NCBI RefSeq assembly: GCF_001570985.1
Contig: NZ_BCSS01000017.1
Location: forward strand, 1 to 64,000
Length of the DNA: 64,000 nt
DNA from: Janibacter limosus NBRC 16128
GTDB lineage: Bacteria; Actinomycetota; Actinomycetes; Actinomycetales; Dermatophilaceae
Direction: 5' to 3'
This document shows positions 25,777 to 34,686 of the stretch, piece by piece. The number at the start of each line of letters is the position of its first letter. Position 1 is the stretch's first letter. The notes beneath the pieces are model-generated. The model searched no databases. It was not told the origin of the DNA and saw only the letters and a program-made list of their open reading frames with translations. Both the position numbers and the translations under genes were made by a program.

Positions 25777-27240
25777 TCAGAGCGCCAGGCCGACGTACTT
25801 GGTCTCGAGGTACTCCTCGATGCCCTCGAATCCCCCTTCGCGGCCGAAGCCGGAGTGCTTGACCCCGCCGAAGGGAGCGGAGGGGTTGGAGACGATGCCT
25901 TGGTTGATCCCGACCATGCCGAACTCGAGCGCCTCGGCGACCGTGATGACACGGCTCGTGCGTTCCGTGAACACGTACGCGACGAGGCCGTACTCGGTGG
26001 AGTTGGCCAGGCGGATCGCCTCCTCCTCGGTGCGGAAGGTCGTGATCGGGGCGACCGGGCCGAAGATCTCCTCGGTGAGCACGCGGGCGCTCGCCGGCAC
26101 GCCGGTGAGGACGGTCGGCGGGTAGAACCAGCCCTTGCCCGAGGGCACCTCGCCACCCACGAGCGCGGTGGCTCCCTGGGCGATGGCGTCGTCGACGAGC
26201 TCGGCGACGCCGGTACGGGCCTTTTCGGTGATGAGCGGACCGACGTCGACGCCCTTGGTCGTGCCCTTGCCCATGCTCAGCGCACCCATCCGGTCGGCGA
26301 GCGCCTTCGCGAAGTCGTCGGCGACGGACTCGTGGACGATGAAGCGGTTGGCGGCCGTGCAGGCCTCGCCGATGTTGCGCATCTTGGCGAGCATCGCGCC
26401 CTCGACGGCGCGCTCGAGGTCGGCGTCCTCGAAGACGACGAAGGGGGCATTGCCCCCCAGTTCCATGGACGTGCGCAGGAGCTGCTCGGAGGACTGCTCG
26501 ACGAGCTTCTTGCCGACCGGGGTGGAGCCGGTGAAGGTGAGCTTGCGCAGTCGCGGATCGCGGATGATCGGCTCGCTGACCTCGCCGGAGGAGGTCGTCG
26601 GGACGACATTGAGCACGCCGGCGGGCAGGCCGACCTCCTCGAGGAGCCGCGCGAGCGCCAGCATGGTGAGCGGCGTCTCGTGGGCGGGCTTGACGACAGT
26701 CGTGCAGCCGGCCGCGATCGCGGGCCCGATCTTGCGGGTGCCCATCGCGAGCGGGAAGTTCCACGGCGTGATGGCGAAGACCGGGCCGACGGGCTGCTTC
26801 ATCGTCATCAGGCGGGTGCCGCCGGAGGGGGCTACGGCGTAGCGGCCGTGGATGCGCACGGCCTCCTCGGCGAACCAGCGGAAGAACTCGGCTCCGTAGG
26901 TGACCTCGCCGCGCGACTCGGCCAGGGGCTTGCCCATCTCGAGGGTCATGAGCATCGCGAAGGTCTCGGCCCGCTCGGTGAGCAGCTCGAAGGCCGAGCG
27001 CAGCAGCTCCGAGCGCACCCGCGGGTCGGTGGCGGCCCACTCGGCCTGGGCTGCGACGGCGGCGTCGAGGGCGGCCCGGCCGTCAGCGACGGTCGCGTCG
27101 GCGACCTCGGCCAGCGTCTTGCCCGTGGCGGGGTCGGCCACCGCGAAGGAGGCCCCCTCGCCGGCATCGCGCCATTCGCCGGCGATGAAGAGCTGGGTGG
27201 GTGCGTACTCGAGGGCTGACTTCTGCGTGACGGCTGCCAT
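25777..27240 (-). CDS. gabD: Succinate-semialdehyde dehydrogenase family protein
   Basis: 487 residues from the ATG at 27240. Aldehyde dehydrogenase fold: FAITPWNFPLAMGTRKIGPAIAAGCTTVVKPAHETP, the general base Glu in MELGGNAPFVVFEDAD, the nucleophile Cys in NIGEACTAANRF and EIFGPVAPITTF. Sequence style is that of GabD, which oxidises succinate semialdehyde to succinate with NAD(P). Together with the aminobutyraldehyde dehydrogenase and aminotransferase at 37-40 kb it would complete putrescine/GABA breakdown, although it is in a separate transcription unit. Divergent from the DUF6421 gene. Confidence 0.87.
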   Translation of the reverse strand: MAAVTQKSALEYAPTQLFIAGEWRDAGEGASFAVADPATGKTLAEVADATVADGRAALDAAVAAQAEWAATDPRVRSELLRSAFELLTERAETFAMLMTLEMGKPLAESRGEVTYGAEFFRWFAEEAVRIHGRYAVAPSGGTRLMTMKQPVGPVFAITPWNFPLAMGTRKIGPAIAAGCTTVVKPAHETPLTMLALARLLEEVGLPAGVLNVVPTTSSGEVSEPIIRDPRLRKLTFTGSTPVGKKLVEQSSEQLLRTSMELGGNAPFVVFEDADLERAVEGAMLAKMRNIGEACTAANRFIVHESVADDFAKALADRMGALSMGKGTTKGVDVGPLITEKARTGVAELVDDAIAQGATALVGGEVPSGKGWFYPPTVLTGVPASARVLTEEIFGPVAPITTFRTEEEAIRLANSTEYGLVAYVFTERTSRVITVAEALEFGMVGINQGIVSNPSAPFGGVKHSGFGREGGFEGIEEYLETKYVGLAL

Positions 27241-27254
27241 GGGCCCTACGGTAC

Positions 27255-27314
27255 GAGGATTTGCCCTCCGCGGCACAGTCTCTGCGTCCAATCATCGAAC
27301 TGGCGCAAATCCTC
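27255..27314. promoter_or_regulatory. 10-bp inverted repeat between gabD and the DUF6421 gene
   Basis: GAGGATTTGC (27255-27264) and GCAAATCCTC (27305-27314) are exact inverted copies with 40 bases between them. Arms four helical turns apart on one face in a divergent promoter region suggest a two-site operator bound by a dimer of dimers. No binding protein can be named. Confidence 0.5.
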
Positions 27315-27369
27315 CGGTTTTGAGACGCTATGGAGGATGAACTTCCCGCAGATGTCTCCGGAGGCCGTG

Positions 27370-29547
27370 ATGACTTTCAACTCCCCCTTCGCCCGCGTCC
27401 TCCTCGATCAGGCCCACAGCAGCGCGTGGTCGATCGATGCCGAGCTCGCCGCGCACATGAACCCCGCCAACCCCGGTGACGCGAGCCTGGCCCGGGCCGC
27501 CTCGGTCCTGCGCGAGCGCGGCACCGAGGTGCTGGCCCACACCGACGGTGAGCTGACCGCCGCCGCCCTCGACGGCGCCGACGTCCTCGTCATCGCGCAC
27601 CCTGCCGCGGCCTCCAGCGAGCGCGTCGCCGGCGACCTGCCGCCGGTCCTCTCCCCCGCCGAGATCACCGCGGTGACCGACCACGTGGCCCAAGGGGGCG
27701 GCCTGATCGTCCTCGCCGAGTGCGACCACGACGCCCACGGCAACAACCTCAACGACGTCCTCGCCGCCTTCGGTCTGAGCATCGTCTCCACCCTCGTCCA
27801 CGAGCGGGCCGACGGCGGCCGCCGCCACCTGGGCAATGCGACCTGGGTCCTCGGCGAGACCACCACCCGTCCCGGTCAGGGCGTCATCGCCGGCATCAAC
27901 GAGCTGTGCTTCTACCGCGCGGGCACGATCGACATCTCCGGGGCAGCGGGTGCCCGTGTCCTCGCCCGCACCTCCGCCACCGCCCACCCGGCCGGCCAGC
28001 CGCTCGCCGTCACCGTCGAGCACGGGCAGGGGCGCGTCGTCGTCCTCGCCGACTCCGACCTGATCGGCGACGACTCGATCGGCGAGCTCGACCACGAGGA
28101 GCTGTGGGTCAACCTGGTGACCTGGGCGGGCAACGGGACTGCCGCCCTTCGAGACATTCGCCCGCAGGGCGGACCCGATCCCCAGGGACCGAGCGTGGCG
28201 AGCAGCGAGGCCTGGCTGGCCCTGAAGACCGCCGTCGAGGAGCTGCGCCTGATGCAGGTCAAGGACGGCTCCCTGCGCGAGGACGCCGACCGCGAGCGCG
28301 CCACCGCCCTCGTGGCGACGATGACCGAGCGGATCGCCGAGATGGCACCGCACTTCCCCCACGACGCCGCCTACCTGGCCGCGCTGCCGGTCGACCTGCA
28401 GCGCTGGGTGGATGGCGGCTTCGGGGTGCCCGACTTCCTCGACTCGCTCCTGGCCTTCCGTCCGGACCAGCACCGCGTCGACGGCGCCGAGCACCTCGTC
28501 GTCTTCCCGATGTACACGCAGAACGGCAACCTCGACCGGGTCTTCGAGGCGGTGCTCTTCGACGTCATGTGGCCGCAGTGGCTCGCCGATGTCGAGGCCC
28601 GCTACGACAACCCGATGTTCCTGCCGGTGCGCTTCATCGACTTCACGCCCGGCTACGACACCAACTCGGCCGTGCTCTTCCCCGAGACGGTCGCCGTGCG
28701 CGAGGTGCCGAAGTTCAGCTGGGGCGCGATCTTCTGCGACCGCGAGGCCGCCCGCTTCCGCCGCGTGACGGCCGCGTCCGCCGAGGTCCTGGGTCTCGAC
28801 CTGCCCCCGGAGGGCGAGCGCCTGGTCGCCTCCCAGGAGGTCGCGCAGGCGACCTTCGCGATGTGGGACCTCATCCACGACCGCACGCACAGCCACGGGG
28901 ACCTCCCCTTCGATCCCTTCATGATCAAGCAGCGGATGCCCTTTTGGATGTACGCCCTGGAGGAGCTGCGCTGCGACCTCAACACCTTCCGGCAGAGCGT
29001 GACGCTCGCGACCGAGGGCCACCCCTATGCGCGGTCCGTGCAGCTGGCGATCCTCTTCGACCGGCTCTTCCGCTTCCCCGTGACCGGCGACCGGGTGCGC
29101 AACTACGACGGCCTGGGTGGTCAGCTGCTCTTCGCGTGGCTGCACAAGCACGACGCACTGCGCTGGACGGACAACACGCTGACCTTCGACTGGGCGCGGG
29201 TCCCGGCCGTGGTCGTCGCCCTGTCCGACGAGGTGGAGACCCTCTACCGCGACGGCATCGGCCGCTCCCGGGTCGGCCACTGGATGGCCGCGCACGGCTT
29301 CATCGCCGGCTATGTCGCGCCGCACCCCGCATCCACCTGGGCGAAGGGGGCGGAGCACCTCCCCCTCGACGGCCCACCCAAGGGCCTGACCGACCTCGTC
29401 CAGCCCGACGAGTTCCCGCTCAACGTCTTCTACGAGGCCCTGCGCAAGAAGCTCGCGCCGGTCATCGAGTCCACCCGCGGCATCACGGGTACGCGTGACC
29501 CCCGCGCCGACGAGGCTGCCAGCGACGCTGCAAGGATGTCCGCGTGA
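27370..29547 (+). CDS. DUF6421 family protein with N-terminal GATase-like domain
   Basis: 725 residues from the ATG at 27370, which has GGAGG five bases upstream; an ATG at 27337 is the longer option. Residues 1-260 resemble a ThuA/DUF4350-like Rossmann domain (ALDGADVLVIAHPA, VAQGGGLIVLAE, GQGRVVVLADSDLIGD). From residue 275 on it is DUF6421: FPHDAAYLAALPVDLQRW, DSLLAFRPDQHR, HLVVFPMYTQNGN, HDRTHSHGDLPFDPFMIKQR, VRNYDGLGGQLLF and a C-terminal TRGITG. The HDRTHSHGD segment is rich in possible metal ligands. Biochemical role unknown. A palindromic insert lies at the domain junction. Its stop overlaps the threonine aldolase start. Confidence 0.8.
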   Translation: MTFNSPFARVLLDQAHSSAWSIDAELAAHMNPANPGDASLARAASVLRERGTEVLAHTDGELTAAALDGADVLVIAHPAAASSERVAGDLPPVLSPAEITAVTDHVAQGGGLIVLAECDHDAHGNNLNDVLAAFGLSIVSTLVHERADGGRRHLGNATWVLGETTTRPGQGVIAGINELCFYRAGTIDISGAAGARVLARTSATAHPAGQPLAVTVEHGQGRVVVLADSDLIGDDSIGELDHEELWVNLVTWAGNGTAALRDIRPQGGPDPQGPSVASSEAWLALKTAVEELRLMQVKDGSLREDADRERATALVATMTERIAEMAPHFPHDAAYLAALPVDLQRWVDGGFGVPDFLDSLLAFRPDQHRVDGAEHLVVFPMYTQNGNLDRVFEAVLFDVMWPQWLADVEARYDNPMFLPVRFIDFTPGYDTNSAVLFPETVAVREVPKFSWGAIFCDREAARFRRVTAASAEVLGLDLPPEGERLVASQEVAQATFAMWDLIHDRTHSHGDLPFDPFMIKQRMPFWMYALEELRCDLNTFRQSVTLATEGHPYARSVQLAILFDRLFRFPVTGDRVRNYDGLGGQLLFAWLHKHDALRWTDNTLTFDWARVPAVVVALSDEVETLYRDGIGRSRVGHWMAAHGFIAGYVAPHPASTWAKGAEHLPLDGPPKGLTDLVQPDEFPLNVFYEALRKKLAPVIESTRGITGTRDPRADEAASDAARMSA
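28142..28172. repeat. Palindromic repeat-like insert at DUF6421 domain junction
   Basis: CCGCCC (28142-28147) and GGGCGG (28167-28172) flank TTCGAGACATTCGCCCGCA. The element sits between the N-terminal domain and the DUF6421 domain. The CCC-TTCGAGAC start is the same as in the reverse strand of the insert within cobB (1991-2029). Confidence 0.4.
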
Positions 29548-30620
29548 CCGACACCAGCACCCAGGCCAACCCCTTCGCCCCCATCCACGACCCGTCGACG
29601 AGGGGCTTCGCGAGCGACAACTACGCCGGTATCCATCCCGAGGTCCTCGCGGCGATCGTCGCGGCCAACGGCGGTCACCAGGTGGCCTACGGCGAGGACG
29701 TGTACACCGCGCGGCTCACGCAGGTCCTCGGTGAGGTCTTCGGTGCCCCGGTCGAGGTCTTCCCGGTCTTCAACGGCACCGGGGCCAATGTCCTGGCGCT
29801 GCAGGCCTGCACGAGCCGCTGGGCCTCGGTGCTCACGACGAGCAGCGCCCACATCCATGTCGACGAGGCGGCCGCCCCCGAGCGGGTCGGCGGCTTCAAG
29901 GTCAATGTCATCGACACCCCGGACGGCAAGCTCACGCCCGAGCTCATCCGCGCCTACCCGGCCCGGGTCGAGGACGAGCACTTCGCGCAGATCGGCGTCG
30001 TGTCGATCACCAACTCCACCGAGGTCGGCACCGTCTACACGCCGGCCGAGATCCGGGCCATCGCCGACCTCGTCCACGAGCTCGGCTGGGTCCTGCACCT
30101 CGACGGCTCGCGGTTGTCCAACGCGGCGGCCGCGCTCGGTGTCGAGCTGCGCGAGCTGACGACCGACGCCGGCGTCGACATCCTCTCCCTGGGTGGGACC
30201 AAGGGCGGGGCCATGCTCGCCGAGGCCGTGGTCGTCCTGACCCCCGAGCGGGTCCACGGTGCGACCTTCCTGCGCAAGCAGTCGATGCAGCTGGCGAGCA
30301 AGATGCGCTTCGTCTCCGCGCAGCTGCTCGCGCTCTTCGAGGGCGACCTGTGGCGGCGCAACGCCGAGCACGCCAACGCGATGGCCCGGCGACTCGCCGA
30401 CGGCGTCGCCGGCATCGACGGTCTCGTCCTGCCCAACGAGGTCGAGGCCAATGCCGTCTTCCCGATCCTGCCCCGAGAGTCCAGCGAGCGACTCATGGAG
30501 AGCTTCCGGTTCTACTTCTGGGACGAGACGACCGGCCAGGTGCGCTGGATGTGCGCCTGGGACACGACCGAGAGCGATGTCGATCGCTTCGTCGAGGCGG
30601 TCCGCTCAGAGCTGCGCTGA
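29544..30620 (+). CDS. Low-specificity L-threonine aldolase family protein
   Basis: 358 residues. PLP-dependent cleavage of threonine (or another beta-hydroxy amino acid) to glycine and an aldehyde. GFASDNYAGIHPEVLAAI at the start, VFPVFNGTGANVLALQ, SSAHIHVDEAAAPE, LHLDGSRLSNAAAALG, and the Schiff-base lysine in SLGGTKGGAML. Start GTG overlaps the DUF6421 stop by four bases, so the two proteins are translationally coupled and may act together. Confidence 0.9.
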   Translation: MTDTSTQANPFAPIHDPSTRGFASDNYAGIHPEVLAAIVAANGGHQVAYGEDVYTARLTQVLGEVFGAPVEVFPVFNGTGANVLALQACTSRWASVLTTSSAHIHVDEAAAPERVGGFKVNVIDTPDGKLTPELIRAYPARVEDEHFAQIGVVSITNSTEVGTVYTPAEIRAIADLVHELGWVLHLDGSRLSNAAAALGVELRELTTDAGVDILSLGGTKGGAMLAEAVVVLTPERVHGATFLRKQSMQLASKMRFVSAQLLALFEGDLWRRNAEHANAMARRLADGVAGIDGLVLPNEVEANAVFPILPRESSERLMESFRFYFWDETTGQVRWMCAWDTTESDVDRFVEAVRSELR

Positions 30621-30637
30621 CCGTGTGCGATTGCTCA

Positions 30638-30651
30638 CAAACGGCCGTTTG
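30638..30651. promoter_or_regulatory. 14-bp perfect palindrome upstream of PAP2 gene
   Basis: CAAACGGCCGTTTG is a perfect palindrome 17 bases after the threonine aldolase stop and 38 bases before the PAP2 start. TTGCAC (30649-30654) could be a -35 element overlapping it. An operator is more likely than a terminator, because the palindrome has no loop. Confidence 0.4.
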
Positions 30652-30689
30652 CACAGGAAGTATTCAGACTGATCCTCTACACCTGAAGG

Positions 30690-31583
30690 GTGGCCCGCCT
30701 TCCTCGACTGACCAGCGCACCGGTTCTCGCCGGTGCGCTCGTCGTGTTCACGCTGCTGGCGGCCGGCCCACTTCGCCCGTACGACGAGATGTTCCAGGGC
30801 TACTGGGCCAAGCACTACACCCCCAACTGGTGGATGTTCCTCGACACGGTGCCCAATGCCGTGGCCGGTCAGGCCGTCTGCCTGCCCGTCCTCGCGGCCG
30901 TGGCGATCTTCCTCGCGTGGCGTCACCGCACGTGGCACCCGCTGGCGATCGTCGTCGCCGCGGAGGCCGGCTTCTACGGAGGCGTCGGCGGCCTCAAGGT
31001 GCTGCTCGGCCGCACGGCCCCCGCGGCCGGTGAGGGCGACTTCTGGGAGGGCGGCCCCTTTGCCCACGGCTGGTACGGCATCGCCTACCCCTCCGGCCAC
31101 GCGGCCGAGGCCGTGCTCATCTACGGTGCCGCGGCCTACCTGCTGATCTCCTACACCGGTCCGGACTCGCGTCTTCGCCGGCGGCTGACCTGGCTCGTGG
31201 GACTCATCGCGCTCAACGCGATCGTCGTGGCCTTCTACCTCGGGTACCACTGGCCGACCGATCTCGTCGCGGGGCTGCTGGCCGGTGGTCTCGTCCTGCG
31301 CGTCATGGTCGACCTCGACCGGGCCCTCGCCCGGCGCGGCCTGCCCTTCGGGTGGAGCTATCGCCTGCCGACGTTCTCGCGGCCCGAGCCCGTGGCCGCC
31401 CCGGAGACGCACCGACCCCAGCCGGTGCCGGTCCCCGCGGCCATCTGGTTGCGGACACACCCCTTCGACCTGCCGAAGCCGAGCGTGACCAACCTCCAGC
31501 CGCTCACGGCAGCCTGGTCGGCGCCCGTGCCCGGCCAGCCCACGCGCACGCTCCCCGAGCGCGAGCTGCTCATCACCCGCTGA
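30690..31583 (+). CDS. PAP2-family membrane phosphatase
   Basis: 297 residues, about six membrane segments. The three-part phosphatase signature is visible: KVLLGRTAP (near residue 110; the usual RP is relaxed to RTAP), YPSGHAAEA (near residue 137) and YLGYHWPTDLVAG (near residue 188, catalytic His). Acts on a lipid phosphate or pyrophosphate, e.g. undecaprenyl pyrophosphate or phosphatidic acid. About 90 C-terminal residues are Pro-rich and hydrophilic, longer than in most relatives. Start GTG after CTGAAGG. Confidence 0.87.
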   Translation: MARLPRLTSAPVLAGALVVFTLLAAGPLRPYDEMFQGYWAKHYTPNWWMFLDTVPNAVAGQAVCLPVLAAVAIFLAWRHRTWHPLAIVVAAEAGFYGGVGGLKVLLGRTAPAAGEGDFWEGGPFAHGWYGIAYPSGHAAEAVLIYGAAAYLLISYTGPDSRLRRRLTWLVGLIALNAIVVAFYLGYHWPTDLVAGLLAGGLVLRVMVDLDRALARRGLPFGWSYRLPTFSRPEPVAAPETHRPQPVPVPAAIWLRTHPFDLPKPSVTNLQPLTAAWSAPVPGQPTRTLPERELLITR

Positions 31584-31626
31584 TCGCGCATCCCCTCACG
31601 GTCGTGCCCATCCCGTGCGCATCTGC

Positions 31627-32928
31627 TCAGGCGGACGGGGCGGTCGAGCGGTTGGGGGCCTGCGGGTCGCGTTCCTCGAAGCCCCACGGGGACCCGTAGC
31701 CATACGGCGCGGGCGCAGCCAGCAGCTCGAGGAAGGGCTTGGCGTCGAAGGCCTCCGGCCCCTTGGCACCCGACCCCGACCACACCCCCGTCGACAGCAG
31801 CTCGAGCGCGATGACCGGGTTGAGCGCGGTCTGCCAGACCACGGCCTGGGCGTCGTAGTCACGCATCGAGACCTCGTTGTCCGCGACGTGGTAGAGGTAC
31901 ACCGCACGTGGTCGTCCGTCCTTGGTGCCCGTGACGAGCAGACCGGCGCAGGTCTTGCCCGTCATCCGCGGACCGATCGTGCCCGGGTCCGGCAGCACCG
32001 CCGCGACCACGTCACGCGGGCTCACCGCGACGCCCTTGACGTCCACGGGCTCGGTCGAGTCCAGGCCCAGCTCGTGCAGCATCTTCAGCATCGAGATCAT
32101 CTGCTCGCCGAGGCCGTACTTGAAGGTCACGCGCTGCGCATCCACCCACCGCGGCATGAGCAGGACCTCCTCGTGCTCGACGTGGACGCACTCGACCGGC
32201 CCGATCCCCTCCGGGAAGTCAAAGATCTCCGGCTCGGCGAAGGGAGGCATCGTCGCGAATCCTGCCTCGACCTCCCCCGCTGCCCGGCGCTTCTCCCACA
32301 CCACTGGTGGGTTGAGGCACTCCTCGATGATCGTCCACATCGAGAAGCCGGGAGCGAAGACCTCGTGGCCGGCCTCGTCGCGCACGACCAGATTGGCTCC
32401 GTCGCGGGTGCCGAGCTCGTCGATCTCGTCGAAGAGCTCATCGGCCGCGTACCGCGCGAAGACGTCCGAGAGCCCCGGCTCGACCCCGATGCCCAGCAGC
32501 GCCAGCCGCCCGGCCGACTCCCACGCCCCCGCCATCGCCAGCTGCCGGTCGCCGAGCTTGACCCCTGGCAGCTCGTGCGGCTGCTCCGGGTGGGGCGTCG
32601 ACAACGACATCGCCATGTCGAGGTAGTCGGCGCCAGCGGCGAGCGCGCCCTGGAAGATCGGCATGACGAAGCGAGGGTCGACCGCGTTGAAGACATGGGT
32701 GGCACCGTGCTCACGGGCCAGCGCCGCGACCGCCTCCTCGTCGGAGGCATCGACCTGCGCCGCGACGAAGGGAGCGTCCCCCCGTCGTGCGGTGGCCGCG
32801 GCGACCGTCGCCTCCGCCCGCTCTCGCGAGTAGTCGGCCACCACCCACAGCTCGTAGTAGGCCCGCTCCGCGGCGATCTTCGCCGCTGCGTCGCCGACCC
32901 CGCCGGCACCGATCATGAGCACGCGCAT
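31627..32928 (-). CDS. Saccharopine dehydrogenase-like oxidoreductase
   Basis: 433 residues from the ATG at 32928, preceded by AGGAGAG. N-terminal NAD(P) motif VLMIGAGGVGDAAAKIAAER, then VDASDEEAVAALAREHGATHVFNAVDPRFVMPIFQGALAAGADYLDMA, and GIGVEPGLSDVFARYAADEL, all as in the LYS9/saccharopine dehydrogenase group. It is the last gene of the polyamine transporter operon, 14 bases after potC. Members of this fold also include carboxy(nor)spermidine dehydrogenase and homospermidine synthase, so action on a polyamine-derived imine is reasonable, but this is inferred from context only. Confidence 0.82.
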   Translation of the reverse strand: MRVLMIGAGGVGDAAAKIAAERAYYELWVVADYSRERAEATVAAATARRGDAPFVAAQVDASDEEAVAALAREHGATHVFNAVDPRFVMPIFQGALAAGADYLDMAMSLSTPHPEQPHELPGVKLGDRQLAMAGAWESAGRLALLGIGVEPGLSDVFARYAADELFDEIDELGTRDGANLVVRDEAGHEVFAPGFSMWTIIEECLNPPVVWEKRRAAGEVEAGFATMPPFAEPEIFDFPEGIGPVECVHVEHEEVLLMPRWVDAQRVTFKYGLGEQMISMLKMLHELGLDSTEPVDVKGVAVSPRDVVAAVLPDPGTIGPRMTGKTCAGLLVTGTKDGRPRAVYLYHVADNEVSMRDYDAQAVVWQTALNPVIALELLSTGVWSGSGAKGPEAFDAKPFLELLAAPAPYGYGSPWGFEERDPQAPNRSTAPSA

Positions 32929-32942
32929 GTGACTCTCCTGTC

Positions 32943-33758
32943 TCATTTCGACGTCCGGCTGGTCGCCACGCGCTGCCCGATCACGACGAGCAGGACAGCG
33001 GTGACGAAGAGCGAGAAGCCGATGACATTGGCCTGGGCGGGGATGCCGCGCAGGTAGCTGACGTAGACGAACTTCGGGAAGGTGCTCGTGTCACCCGAGA
33101 CGAAGTTGGTGATGATGAAGTCGTCGAAGCTCAGGCTGAAGGCGAGCATCGCGGCCCCGACGACACCCGGCAGGACCAGGGGCAGCGTGACGCGCAGGAA
33201 GGTCCCACCCGGCCCGGCGTAGAGGTCCTGGGCCGCCTCCTCCATCCGTGGGTCGAGGCTCTGCAGGCGCGCTCGGACCGTCACGACGACGAAGCTCAGG
33301 CAGAACATGATGTGCGCGATGACGATCGTGACGAAGCCCAGCCGCAGACCCACCTGCGAAAAGCCCTGCACGAAGATCGTCAGCAGGCTCGCGCCGAGCA
33401 CGATCTCGGGTGTGGCCATCGGCACGAAGACGAGCAGGTTGCCGGCAGCCTTGCCGCGGAAACGATGGCGCACGAGGGCGAAGGCGATCATCGTGCCGAG
33501 CACCGTCGCGACGAGTGTCGCGATGATGCCGACCTGCAAGGAGGTCGCCAGTGACTCGCAGATGCCCGGTGCCCCACAGGGATTGGTCCAGTGCTTGAGG
33601 GTCGGGCCGGCGTTGTGGTTCCAGGTGATGTTGGACTTGCGGTAGTCGTTGAAGCTGAAGATGAAGGTGTAGAGCACCGGCAGGAAGAGGTAGAAGAGCA
33701 CGAGCAGCGCGGCGATCATCGCGAAGCGGTCGCCGATCCACCGGGTGATCATGCGCAT
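32943..33758 (-). CDS. potC: Spermidine/putrescine ABC transporter permease
   Basis: 271 residues, six membrane segments. The EAA loop that contacts the ATPase is EEAAQDLYAGPGGTFLRVTLPLVLPG near residue 180, and SFDDFIITNFVSGDTSTFP is characteristic of PotC. It imports polyamines together with PotA, PotB and PotD encoded upstream. The gap to potB is one base. Confidence 0.92.
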   Translation of the reverse strand: MRMITRWIGDRFAMIAALLVLFYLFLPVLYTFIFSFNDYRKSNITWNHNAGPTLKHWTNPCGAPGICESLATSLQVGIIATLVATVLGTMIAFALVRHRFRGKAAGNLLVFVPMATPEIVLGASLLTIFVQGFSQVGLRLGFVTIVIAHIMFCLSFVVVTVRARLQSLDPRMEEAAQDLYAGPGGTFLRVTLPLVLPGVVGAAMLAFSLSFDDFIITNFVSGDTSTFPKFVYVSYLRGIPAQANVIGFSLFVTAVLLVVIGQRVATSRTSK

Positions 33759-33759
33759 C

Positions 33760-34686
33760 TCAGACCAGCTCCTCGGTGCCGAAGCGGCGCACGTACAGGA
33801 AGACGAGCACGAGGATCATCGCCATGAGCGTGAAGCTCAGCGCGGCCGCCGTGTCGTACCCACCCGGCACCTTGAAGAACTGGCTCTCGATGACATTGCC
33901 GACCATCTTGGTACTGCGGTCCGAGCCCAGCAGTTCGGCGTTGACGTAGTCCCCCGAGGCGGGGATGAAGGTCAGCAGCGTCCCGGCGAGCACCCCCGGC
34001 ATCGAGATCGGCAGCGTCACCCGGGCGAAGGTCGTCAGGCCATTGCCGTAGAGGTCGCCACCTGCCTCGATGACCCGGGCGTCAGCGCGCTCGAGCGAGG
34101 CGTAGATCGGCAGCACCATGAAGGGCAGGAAGTTGTAGGTCAGGCCCGCGACGACCGCCACCCAGGTCTCGGTGATCCGCCCACCGGGCAGCATGTGCAA
34201 GGTCGTGAGCACATTCGCCACGATCCCGTCATCGGCGAGGATCTGGCGCCATGCGATCGTGCGCAGGATGAAGGAGGTGAAGAAGGGAGCGATGACGCAG
34301 ATGAGCATCACCGAGCGCCACCTGCCCGCCTTGAAGGCCATCGCATACGCCAGCGGGTAGGCCAGGACGAAGGCGAAGAAGGTCGCCAGCGCGCCGAAGA
34401 GCAGCGAGCGGAGCATGTGCGGCCAGAACTCGACGAGCGCGTCGACGTAGTTGCTGAAGTTGACGTCCCGGTAGTAGTAGCCGGGCGAGCCCGGGTAGTC
34501 ACTCTGCAGCGAGACCGTGAAGAGCTGGACGACCGGGACGACGAAGAAGACGACGAGCCACAGGATCCCGGGGAGCAGCAGGAGGTAGGCGTAGCGAGCG
34601 GACCGGCGGGCCTGCACGACGTCCGGGTCGGGCCCACTGCGAGGCTGCGCCGTCGCCTCTCTCGACGACCCCGTCGTCGCACTCAT
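33760..34686 (-). CDS. potB: Spermidine/putrescine ABC transporter permease
   Basis: 308 residues, six membrane segments after a hydrophilic N-terminal tail. PotB-type EAA loop VIEAGGDLYGNGLTTFARVTLPISMPG; LLTFIPASGDYVNAELLGSDRSTKMVGNVIESQF is the typical PotB ending. The ATG overlaps the potA stop (ATGA). Partner of PotC in the membrane. Confidence 0.92.
   Translation of the reverse strand: MSATTGSSREATAQPRSGPDPDVVQARRSARYAYLLLLPGILWLVVFFVVPVVQLFTVSLQSDYPGSPGYYYRDVNFSNYVDALVEFWPHMLRSLLFGALATFFAFVLAYPLAYAMAFKAGRWRSVMLICVIAPFFTSFILRTIAWRQILADDGIVANVLTTLHMLPGGRITETWVAVVAGLTYNFLPFMVLPIYASLERADARVIEAGGDLYGNGLTTFARVTLPISMPGVLAGTLLTFIPASGDYVNAELLGSDRSTKMVGNVIESQFFKVPGGYDTAAALSFTLMAMILVLVFLYVRRFGTEELV

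Noticed and set aside
27328-29358. 676-codon minus-strand frame opposite the DUF6421 gene
   Set aside because: Low-complexity Gly/Val/Arg translation; the plus strand matches a conserved family over its whole C-terminal part.
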